DNA of 64,000 nucleotides from a virus. Positions 57,792-64,000 of this stretch are shown one piece after another. Numbering within the stretch: position 1 is the stretch's first letter; every line of letters starts with the position of its first letter. The DNA is taken from positions 1 through 64,000 of IMG/VR virus record IMGVR_UViG_3300021962_000056, one strand, 5' to 3'. The notes under the pieces are model-generated. The model was given only the letters and a program-made list of their open reading frames with translations. It was not told the origin of the DNA and did no database searches. The position numbers and the translations under genes were made by a program.

Positions 57792-59570
57792 TTAGGCTTC
57801 CAGAGCGGCAACACGGGCGGTGAGTTCCTGAATGGCTTTCACCAGCACAGGAATGAGGTCTTGGCGAACGGACTTGTAGGGAGTTTCGCCTTCGGGGGCG
57901 TTGTCCTTCCACTCGTCGATAAGGTTCGGGAACACCTGCTCAAACTCCTGAGCGATGAAACCCCTGTCACCTTTGATGTTCTTACCCTTACCTTCCTTCC
58001 AATCGAACTTGCGAGGCTTGAGGGCGAGAATCGCACCGAGGCCAACGTCGATGTCTTGGACGTTTTCCTTCAGTCGAGCATCGGAGATGGCCGAGATGGT
58101 CGTGTTAGTGGCGTAGACGGTTCCGCCCATTCCAACGTAGAAACGGTACGCAGCAGCACCGGATGAATAAGCGTGAAAAGTTGTAGCAACGTTGTTTGAA
58201 GAACTTTGTGTCGCAAACACTTCTCCGTTAGCCTTAAGTTCATGACCAACTGTTCCAAGTGAACCAGCCGTAGACTTCGCCACCAACAGATTCCCACTCG
58301 CATCCAGCGTCATCGCTTGGGTGAAGGCTATTGTTCCAGTATTAGCGGCAGCGGTGTACCAAGCGTGCTGTCCTGTTGCGGACTGTTCGTAAAGAGTGGC
58401 TTCGTCGTTTACGATGTAAGTAAAGTTACCAGCCGCGCTTTCGTAGACATTACGTCCGATGCAGGTAGAACCAGCGCTTGCAGCGGACGAGAAGTAGGTT
58501 CCAACCGCGCCGATCTGCAACGCTCGCTGAGTATTGCGCCACGCACTCGGCGTAACCCCCACGCCCACGTTTTGCGAAGCATCAATCGTAAGCGCTTCCG
58601 TCAGATTCGTTCGGAAAACAATCGACGTCGAATTGGGTGTGCCGATGACAAACTTAGTTCCATCGGTAAACAACTGACCCTGATAGGTGCCATTGATCGC
58701 AAATGTCTGCTGTGCAGTTCCAGCCGCAGGACAATCAATTCGGAATTGTCCAATTGTTGAAACATTTGATCCATAAGCATACAGCTTCGAAGCCGGACTT
58801 CCCCCCACGCCCAGCCCCGTGCTGTTGAGGGTCATGGCGGTGCCAGCGAATCCGCCGACGTTCTGGAACGTAAATACCCCCGTGGAGTCGATTGCAAAGC
58901 GAGTAGAAGCAGCCGTTTCGTCACTAATGGTAAGCTGCCCAGACGAATTTGAATTTACGGCAAATCTTCGCCCAGATCCACCGCTTGAGTTTAATTGAAG
59001 CTGTGCGCTATTTCCGCTGGATGCTTGAATGAACACCATTCCGAATCCAGACGCACCTTCAACTTGAATTCGTCCGTTTGTAGATCCATTGACTTGAAGA
59101 TCGTAACTCGGACTCGCCGTCCCAATACCAACACCAGTAGTCGTAGTGGCAAGTCGATTCGTCCGCACCGTCAGATCGCCGGTGATGGTGGCGGAGGCGA
59201 GGGTGGCGGTGCCGTCCACATACAACGTATCAGTAGCCTTGTCGTATGTGAAATCTTTGTCGGTTGCTAGTACTCCGTTATCATTGAAGATAACTCGCTT
59301 GTTACCAGCTACGCCATTCGGAGCCGGCGGAGCGTACAGGAACTTCATCAACTGGTTGGTGATGATCGACTCGATGTCGCTCTCGGGCTGGCGAACGATC
59401 AGGTAGAACTCGTCCCACAGTTGTTGCGTGGTCAGGTTCGGGTTAAGCGGCGTTCCGACGTTTGCGTTGGCAAGCGCGGCGGCCATTGTTGACCGAACCT
59501 CGGACAACGAGTTGAGGTTCAGGACCTGCTGAGCATCCGACAGCAGGGTTTGAATTGCGGGGGTAGCCAT
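57792..59570 (-). CDS. Tail fibre with S74 intramolecular chaperone
   Basis: 592 aa. The N-terminal 110 residues are helical and probably attach to the virion. The middle is beta-rich with fibre-type repeats (TLYVDGTATLASATITGDLT, GVGIGTASPSYDLQVNGS). From about 493 the S74 chaperone domain follows: ISDARLKENV, LKPRKFDWKEG, DRGFIAQEFEQVFP and a C-terminal coiled coil (LVKAIQELTARVAALEA). The domain trimerises the fibre and then cleaves itself off at the Ser of the SDARLKENV site. Host-binding role likely. Confidence 0.85.
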   Translation of the reverse strand: MATPAIQTLLSDAQQVLNLNSLSEVRSTMAAALANANVGTPLNPNLTTQQLWDEFYLIVRQPESDIESIITNQLMKFLYAPPAPNGVAGNKRVIFNDNGVLATDKDFTYDKATDTLYVDGTATLASATITGDLTVRTNRLATTTTGVGIGTASPSYDLQVNGSTNGRIQVEGASGFGMVFIQASSGNSAQLQLNSSGGSGRRFAVNSNSSGQLTISDETAASTRFAIDSTGVFTFQNVGGFAGTAMTLNSTGLGVGGSPASKLYAYGSNVSTIGQFRIDCPAAGTAQQTFAINGTYQGQLFTDGTKFVIGTPNSTSIVFRTNLTEALTIDASQNVGVGVTPSAWRNTQRALQIGAVGTYFSSAASAGSTCIGRNVYESAAGNFTYIVNDEATLYEQSATGQHAWYTAAANTGTIAFTQAMTLDASGNLLVAKSTAGSLGTVGHELKANGEVFATQSSSNNVATTFHAYSSGAAAYRFYVGMGGTVYATNTTISAISDARLKENVQDIDVGLGAILALKPRKFDWKEGKGKNIKGDRGFIAQEFEQVFPNLIDEWKDNAPEGETPYKSVRQDLIPVLVKAIQELTARVAALEA

Positions 59571-59573
59571 AGG

Positions 59574-59978
59574 TCAGACAAATTCAGCGAACGTGTAGGA
59601 GGGGGAGCCGGTGGCCGCAGCGACGCTGATTGCGCCGATGTATCCGTCCAGCATCAAAGGGTCAGAGTGCTTAGAACCAGGGTTGTGTGGCGCAAGCGCA
59701 ATGTGGTAATCCAAGGTGCTAGCCCCGGTTCCGAACTTCACATACAACTCTTCGTTCTTCTGGTTCTGGAGCGTGAATTTCTTCCGCGCCGGGTTGGCAG
59801 CAGATGTAGCGGTTACAGTCCGCAGCCCACCCAGGCTGGTCGTGGTTAGAGGGGCACCTGGCGAAGCGGCCTGAATCTGCTGAAGCAGCGTGATGATCAT
59901 CGTCTGCTGCAAGCCAGGCTCCATGCAGTCAAAGCAGCCACCGAGCGTGGCCAATTCTTGAGGCGTCAATGCAGGCAT
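59574..59978 (-). CDS. Virion-associated protein, unknown
   Basis: 134 aa from ATG at 59978 (MPALTPQELATLGGC). N-terminal helix with Cys residues, then beta-rich ARKKFTLQNQKNEELYVKFG and TLDYHIALAPHNPGS, a pattern seen in small phage head or fibre proteins. It lies between capsid and tail fibre. Function unknown. Confidence 0.5.
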   Translation of the reverse strand: MPALTPQELATLGGCFDCMEPGLQQTMIITLLQQIQAASPGAPLTTTSLGGLRTVTATSAANPARKKFTLQNQKNEELYVKFGTGASTLDYHIALAPHNPGSKHSDPLMLDGYIGAISVAAATGSPSYTFAEFV

Positions 59979-59979
59979 A

Positions 59980-60243
59980 TCAGGCTTCCTCCTCCATATC
60001 CATGGATTCACCCTCAGCAGTATCCTCTTCCATGTCCTGCTTACCGGTCTCACCAAGCGTGATGCCGTCGAATCCGATGATCTCAACGGTGCCACGCGGC
60101 GTAACGCGCCAATCAACCATGGCGGTGCCGGAGTCGCCTTCGAGCTTCAGTTCTTTGGGCGGAGTAAACTCGACCGTTTCGACTTCAGATTCCATGCGGC
60201 CCATGCCGTCCATTTTTCGCTTCCGCATCATTTGTCCGTACAT
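59980..60243 (-). CDS. Small acidic-tailed protein, unknown
   Basis: 87 aa from ATG at 60243, with AAGGAAAGGA upstream. Met/Arg-rich start (MYGQMMRKRKMDGMGR), beta middle (TAMVDWRVTPRGTVEIIGFD), and an acidic end (QDMEEDTAEGESMDMEEEA). It is first after the capsid terminator, so read-through or its own promoter must express it. Confidence 0.55.
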   Translation of the reverse strand: MYGQMMRKRKMDGMGRMESEVETVEFTPPKELKLEGDSGTAMVDWRVTPRGTVEIIGFDGITLGETGKQDMEEDTAEGESMDMEEEA

Positions 60244-60267
60244 CGTAAAATCCTTTCCTTGGTGAGA

Positions 60268-60306
60268 GGCTGCCAGCATCCCGGACGCTCCGGGCGGCTG
60301 CCAGCA
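60268..60306. repeat. 11-bp direct repeat flanking a hairpin
   Basis: GGCTGCCAGCA occurs at 60268-60278 and 60296-60306. Between them CCCGGA (60280-60285) pairs with TCCGGG (60289-60294) around a 3-base loop. It lies in the 110-base gap downstream of the capsid gene, next to a terminator. It could affect mRNA stability or be a binding site. Confidence 0.5.
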
Positions 60307-60314
60307 CCTCAAAA

Positions 60315-60340
60315 GGGGACCCTCCCGAAGGAGAGTCCCC
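60315..60340 (-). terminator. Rho-independent terminator after the capsid gene
   Basis: GGGGAC-C-CTCC pairs with GGAG-A-GTCCCC around a CGAA loop (one mismatch). On the minus strand the stem is followed by TTTT. It stands directly after the major capsid stop, so it can set capsid mRNA apart from the lower-expressed tail genes behind it. Confidence 0.75.
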
Positions 60341-60353
60341 GTTGATTGATTGG

Positions 60354-61973
60354 TTAGATCGAGAACTCCAACGTAACGTTGGTGCAAGGCACAACCTCGG
60401 TGGTCGTACCGAACGCGCTGCTAGCCAGCTGGATGACGTTGCCAGAGACAACGCTCCAAGTACCAGCAGCGGAGCCGAACTCGGCATCCCAGACAGTCTG
60501 CAAGGCGACAACAAGAGCAGCCACGTTGGCGGCGTTGATAGCCGCGCTGGTGATGTAGTTGTCGTTGCACAGGATGCTCTCATTCGCGTTCAACACGAAG
60601 TTCGTTCCACCGGTGACCGGAGTCGCCGTGAACTGAATCGTCGGATTGCAGACAGCGTTCGTGGAGTTGTAGTCCTGGGCAGGATCGCCCGGATCAGCAG
60701 CGCAGCCAGCGATAATCACAGGGCAGGCACCATTGACCTTGTGGAAGATCGCTTCAAGCCATTCCGGATGCTCAGGCTTCACGGCCAACTGGAAGTCAGC
60801 GATGAACTTGCCCTTGTTTCCACGGCTGTTGTCGATCGGTCGGCCGGAGCAGTCCGCGCCCAAGTCGTTGGTCGCGAACTTCCAACGCCCACCGTAATCC
60901 CGAACCATGAACGGCATATTCGGGTTCACGGCCTCGGGGCGGAACGGCAACACACGCAGAGCGCGGGGGTTGTTGATGTAGCTGATCTGGTACTGAGCCC
61001 GATCGTAATCACCGTTGAATTCAGAACGGATGCCTTCGCTCGCGGCGACGTTCTTGTACGGCAGGACCAAGGTGTAGTTGCCCGGGGTCGCCGTCGCGTT
61101 AAAACGCAGCGGGAATTGCAGCACCTTCACCATGAAGTCGCCGACGAAGCCCATGAAACCGAACTTGTAGAACTCCTTGGCAGCGGGAGCGAACTCACCG
61201 AAGCGCCAGGAGTCAGTCAGCTGGCTGTTGGACTTGGCGAGGTAACGGAAGGTTTCCTTGTCGGTGTGCAGCTGGAGGCTGTCGTAACCTTCCTTACCGG
61301 CCTGGATAGCACCCAGGAAGTACTGGCGGGTCACGCGACTGCGGAGAATGTCCGGAGTCAACAAGCCCAAGCTAGCAGCCGTAACAGGCGCGCTGGCGCT
61401 GTCGAGAACGCGCAGGGTGGTGTAACCAGCGCCAACCCAGGAGAACGAAATCGCCGGGAGACCCGCCTTACAAGCAAAAGCGCCGCCGCTGATGCCGGTA
61501 GGGGTGTAACCAGACAATTCCATCGCCTTGCGCTGGAGGTAGTAGGTGGTGATCCAGTTCGTCGCAGGGCGAAGAACGTCGTCGATGATCTGACGGAAGT
61601 GCTCCTTGGCCTTCGTCTTCGTCATGATCTGGTCGAAGCACAGAATGTCCGAGCCCCACGCCTGCTTTTCAAGCGAGTAGGTGCTGCGGGTGTAGCCCCA
61701 ACCGATCTTGTTTTCGGACGGGTCGCACGGCTGACCAACGCAACTGTCGCCAGTCGAGTTTTCCCAGGCGCCAGTCACGTTCGGGAACACGCTGTTGAAG
61801 CGGTCGAAACGATGGGTGGTGCCGGAGTACGCGTCGAACGATCCGGTGTTGTAGTATCCGATCAATCCGTCAAACGGACGGACATCTTTGAGAACTTCCT
61901 TGTCATACACAGGTTCCTGCGAGACGAGGAAGGAAGCGAACTGCTTACAGCTGATTACATTTCCACTGGCCAT
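60354..61973 (-). CDS. Putative major capsid protein (B)
   Basis: 539 aa with a good ribosome site (GGAGAGCC before ATG). Beta/alpha mix with several Cys residues (GDSCVGQPCD, GACPVIIAGCAADPGD). Regions such as TKETFRYLAKSNSQ-like DKETFRYLAKSNSQLTDS and PFMVRDYGGRWKF fit capsid proteins of podoviruses, but no signature is decisive. Support comes from size, own leader of about 200 bases, terminator directly behind and place near the fibre genes. A's counterpart should lie left of the window. Confidence 0.6.
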   Translation of the reverse strand: MASGNVISCKQFASFLVSQEPVYDKEVLKDVRPFDGLIGYYNTGSFDAYSGTTHRFDRFNSVFPNVTGAWENSTGDSCVGQPCDPSENKIGWGYTRSTYSLEKQAWGSDILCFDQIMTKTKAKEHFRQIIDDVLRPATNWITTYYLQRKAMELSGYTPTGISGGAFACKAGLPAISFSWVGAGYTTLRVLDSASAPVTAASLGLLTPDILRSRVTRQYFLGAIQAGKEGYDSLQLHTDKETFRYLAKSNSQLTDSWRFGEFAPAAKEFYKFGFMGFVGDFMVKVLQFPLRFNATATPGNYTLVLPYKNVAASEGIRSEFNGDYDRAQYQISYINNPRALRVLPFRPEAVNPNMPFMVRDYGGRWKFATNDLGADCSGRPIDNSRGNKGKFIADFQLAVKPEHPEWLEAIFHKVNGACPVIIAGCAADPGDPAQDYNSTNAVCNPTIQFTATPVTGGTNFVLNANESILCNDNYITSAAINAANVAALVVALQTVWDAEFGSAAGTWSVVSGNVIQLASSAFGTTTEVVPCTNVTLEFSI

Positions 61974-62184
61974 ATTGGCTCTCCTGCCCCGGGGGTTTTC
62001 TTCACCTACCCCTCCGAGACAACGAGGCAGATTGCAGGTCTGTTAAGACCATCAATCCAACCTCGGTGGCGAGCCCGAGCCGTGGAACCGGCGAACGCCC
62101 TTCGGCGCTCTTTGCCAACTGGAATAACGCGCCCAGTTCGCGCTTGGTTGACGAAACCAAGCTATGCGTCGTGGCGGAATGCTG
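61974..62184. promoter_or_regulatory. Capsid leader region with inverted repeat
   Basis: 211 bases without a credible gene. It should hold the capsid promoter (minus strand). GCTTGGTT (62142-62149) and AACCAAGC (62155-62162) form a perfect 8-bp inverted repeat with a 5-base loop, just behind the RHH gene; no T-run follows, so it may be an operator or weak terminator. GGAGAGCC near 61978 is the capsid ribosome site. Confidence 0.45.
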
Positions 62185-62376
62185 CTAGCGCGCCTTCCGA
62201 GTGTCAACGGGTTTCTTGATCACCTCTGGAAGATCGTCTTCGCCCCGCAGGACATGATCCTCAATCGCAATGATCAACACCGCCGTCTTCGTGCGCCGGG
62301 ATCGAATTGCCTCATCTTCCAGCATCTGGGCGACCTCAATCGGCAGCCGGTAACTCACTCGAATTGTGTTACTCAT
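62185..62376 (-). CDS. Ribbon-helix-helix regulator (B)
   Basis: 63 aa from ATG at 62376 (MSNTIRVSYRLP). IRVSYRLPIEVAQMLEDEAI is the RHH strand plus first helix, and SRRTKTAVLIIAIEDHVL the second helix. Charged tail (KKPVDTRKAR). It is divergent from the helicase; a palindrome in the gap is a likely binding site, suggesting control of both genes. Confidence 0.7.
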   Translation of the reverse strand: MSNTIRVSYRLPIEVAQMLEDEAIRSRRTKTAVLIIAIEDHVLRGEDDLPEVIKKPVDTRKAR

Positions 62377-62397
62377 GCCGGCGAGTGTGCAGCTTGT

Positions 62398-62413
62398 GCT
62401 TGACACGTCAAGC
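62398..62413. promoter_or_regulatory. Palindromic operator between RHH gene and helicase
   Basis: GCTTGACACGTCAAGC is a near-perfect palindrome (7-base arms, AC centre) in the 62-base divergent gap. RHH dimers commonly bind such sites next to their own gene. The core TGACACGTCA shares GACACGT and GTCA elements with the recT leader repeat. Confidence 0.55.
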
Positions 62414-62438
62414 CGCAGAACGCAGCCTACGGCTCACG

Positions 62439-63803
62439 ATGGAACTCCGCCCCTACCAAAACCAGCTTGCTCAGGACATCCGTTCTGCATTCGGGTCCGG
62501 CGCCAAGCGGCCGCTGGCGGTCAGCCCCACTGGATCCGGCAAGACGGTTCTCTTCAGCTACATCACCAGCCAGGTCCTCAAACGCGGATCCCGGGTGATC
62601 ATCGTGGCGCATCGGAAGGAAATCCTTGAGCAGATCAGCGCGACTTTGAAACGCGTCAACGTGCCGCACGGATTTATCCAGTCTGGTAAATTCATGGCTC
62701 AACAATCTGCCATGGTCGCCTCGATTCAGACCCTTGCGCGCCGGCTGGATACGGTCACTCCTCCAGACCTCGTTATCATCGACGAAGCGCATCACTCGGT
62801 CTCCAAGTCCTACGTCCAGATGTTCGCCGCATGGCCGAAAGCCAAGTTCATCGGCGTCACGGCCACCCCTGAACGACTCGATGGCAAGGGCCTCGGCGTC
62901 ATGTTCGACCGCATGGTCATGGGGCCGTCGGTCCAGTGGCTCATCGACAACGGATTCCTGGCCAAGCCGGTCTACTACGCACCTCGCGAAGCTGTGGATC
63001 TCAGCCAAGTCCACACGATCGCCGGCGACTTCGACCGCTCCGAGGCCGAGGAAGTCGTGAACACGCCGCGCATCACTGGCGATGCCGTCACCCATTACGT
63101 CCGGTTCTGCAATCGGCAGCGCGCAGTGGCGTTCTGCATCTCAGTGGCGCACGCGCAGCAGGTCGCCGATACGTTCAACTCCTGCGGGATTCCGGCTGCT
63201 AGCATCGACGGAACACTGGAACCCGAGGTTCGCAAGCAGCGCGTCGATGATCTCACAGCTGGTAAGATTCTTGTCCTGACCTCCTGCGAACTGATCTCCG
63301 AGGGCTTCGATCTGCCGACAGTCAACGCGGCGATTCTTCTCCGGCCTACGCAGTCGCTGTCAATGCACCTGCAACAGGTCGGGCGCGCTCTTCGGCCGTA
63401 CCCAGGCAAGACCCACGCGGTCATCCTTGATCACGTCGGGAACTGCCTGCGCCATGGGCTGGCTGAGCAGGAACGCGAGTGGGACCTCGAAGGCCGCGAG
63501 AAGCGCAAGGCCAAGTCACGCCCCGTTGAAACCAAGCAGTGCTCGAAGTGCTTCGCGATCTTCGCCGGAACCGCCTGCCCGCAGTGCGGATCCGCACGGG
63601 AGATCGCCCCTCGGGAGATCGAAGAAGTCGATGGCGAACTCCAGCGACTGTCCATCGAGGACATCCAAAAGAAACGAGATGAACGCCGCGAAGAAGGAAA
63701 GTGCAAAACCTTGGACGATTTTCGTTCCCTCGCCGCAAAACGTGGCTACAAACCGGGATGGGCTTACTTCCGCTGGAAGGCCCGCCAACGTACATCTCTA
63801 TGA
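62439..63803 (+). CDS. SF2 DEAD/DEAH-type helicase with zinc ribbon (B)
   Basis: 454 aa from ATG at 62439 (MELRPYQNQ). LRPYQ opening, motif I LAVSPTGSGKT near 30, motif Ia VIIVAHRKEIL, motif II LVIIDEAHHS near 113, motif III GVTATPERLDG near 138, motif V/VI SEGFDLPTVNAAILLRPT and QQVGRALRPYPGK near 312. C-terminal zinc ribbon CSKCFAIF-CPQCG near 370 and a basic tail. RadD/SSL2-like; likely works with the overlapping nuclease in replication or repair. Confidence 0.85.
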   Translation: MELRPYQNQLAQDIRSAFGSGAKRPLAVSPTGSGKTVLFSYITSQVLKRGSRVIIVAHRKEILEQISATLKRVNVPHGFIQSGKFMAQQSAMVASIQTLARRLDTVTPPDLVIIDEAHHSVSKSYVQMFAAWPKAKFIGVTATPERLDGKGLGVMFDRMVMGPSVQWLIDNGFLAKPVYYAPREAVDLSQVHTIAGDFDRSEAEEVVNTPRITGDAVTHYVRFCNRQRAVAFCISVAHAQQVADTFNSCGIPAASIDGTLEPEVRKQRVDDLTAGKILVLTSCELISEGFDLPTVNAAILLRPTQSLSMHLQQVGRALRPYPGKTHAVILDHVGNCLRHGLAEQEREWDLEGREKRKAKSRPVETKQCSKCFAIFAGTACPQCGSAREIAPREIEEVDGELQRLSIEDIQKKRDERREEGKCKTLDDFRSLAAKRGYKPGWAYFRWKARQRTSL

Positions 63804-64000
63804 CCGAATCCGAACTCCAAGCCCTGATCCTCCGCGCAGCTGGATCGAAATCCCACGTCCGCGTCTTCCGCAACCAAGTCGGGGAGGGCTACGTCGGCAA
63901 GGCTCTCCGCGATCCTGAAGGCGTCTTCCTGCACGACGCCCGCCACGTTCGCATGGGATTATTCCCGGGCTCTGGTGACCTGATCGGCTGGCGCACGGTT
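63800..64000 (+). CDS. VRR-NUC-type nuclease, 3' partial
   Basis: 67 residues visible from ATG at 63800 (ATGA overlap with the helicase); the gene runs off the right edge. VRVFRNQVGEGYVGKALRDP and MGLFPGSGDLIGWRTV fit the VRR-NUC fold (FRNxxG and G-SDLIG blocks with the acidic metal ligand). Helicase plus VRR-NUC is a common phage pair for processing replication forks. Confidence 0.7.
   Translation, partial: MTESELQALILRAAGSKSHVRVFRNQVGEGYVGKALRDPEGVFLHDARHVRMGLFPGSGDLIGWRTV

Noticed and set aside
60342-62219. A 625-aa plus-strand frame running antisense through the whole capsid gene
   Set aside because: It mirrors the minus-strand capsid frame codon by codon, has low-complexity Arg/Val/Gly composition, no ribosome site and no family signature; the minus-strand product has leader, ribosome site and terminator.
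1-64000. tRNA genes, integrase, attachment sites and insertion sequences
   Set aside because: No tRNA-like fold, recombinase motif, terminal inverted repeats or long flanking duplications were recognised by eye.

Overview
The window is tailed-phage DNA (Caudoviricetes, podovirus-like gene order): packed, overlapping genes in a few long transcription blocks, with terminase, portal, scaffold-like, capsid, tail and ejection-type proteins. I see no rRNA, tRNA, CRISPR, integrase or clear lysogeny repressor, and no ordinary bacterial chromosome genes. The host cannot be told from the sequence. No gene-free stretch exceeds about 215 bases.

The most striking point is that the window holds two diverged versions of the same morphogenesis programme, in opposite orientation. 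Genome A (1 to about 30.35 kb) runs: small membrane and lysis-type genes (+), convergent scaffold-portal-terminase block (-), divergent tail and internal virion block (+, 11.3-22.3 kb), then a convergent replication operon (-, 30.35 down to 22.3 kb). Genome B (about 30.34 kb to the right edge) is the mirror image: RecT/exonuclease (-), internal virion, connector, tailspike and tail genes (-, 49.4 down to 32.2 kb), terminase-SSB-portal-scaffold (+, 49.5-56.1 kb), small lysis-type genes, tail fibre and major capsid (-, 62.0 down to 56.1 kb), then a ribbon-helix-helix regulator, a helicase and a VRR-type nuclease at the right edge. At least ten genes pair between A and B. The motif GCTAGC occurs once in A and 20 times in B by my reading, which puts the compositional border near 30.3 kb. 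The two could be neighbouring prophages, a real recombinant, or a joined assembly.

In both halves terminase, portal, scaffold-like and capsid proteins build and fill the head. The nozzle-like and connector-like proteins form the short tail. Three proteins in a row (A: 270, 457, 811 aa; B: 246, 475, 2456 aa) sit where T7-type phages keep ejected internal virion proteins. A replicates with a primase-polymerase/RepA-like helicase fusion, an SF2 helicase, SSB and a RuvC-like nuclease. B shows RecT with a RecE-like exonuclease, its own SSB and an SF2 helicase plus VRR nuclease.

Accessory content differs. A carries a five-gene cassette that looks like sugar transfer and methylation (two GT25 glycosyltransferases, two methyltransferases, a GH130-like propeller) between portal and scaffold. 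It also carries a truncated citrate-synthase-like protein and a sulfotransferase-like protein inside the tail operon, where B has a cupin. The A early operon contains a run of tiny coiled-coil and HTH genes coupled by GTGA start/stop overlaps, with the next gene's Shine-Dalgarno written into the end of the previous gene.
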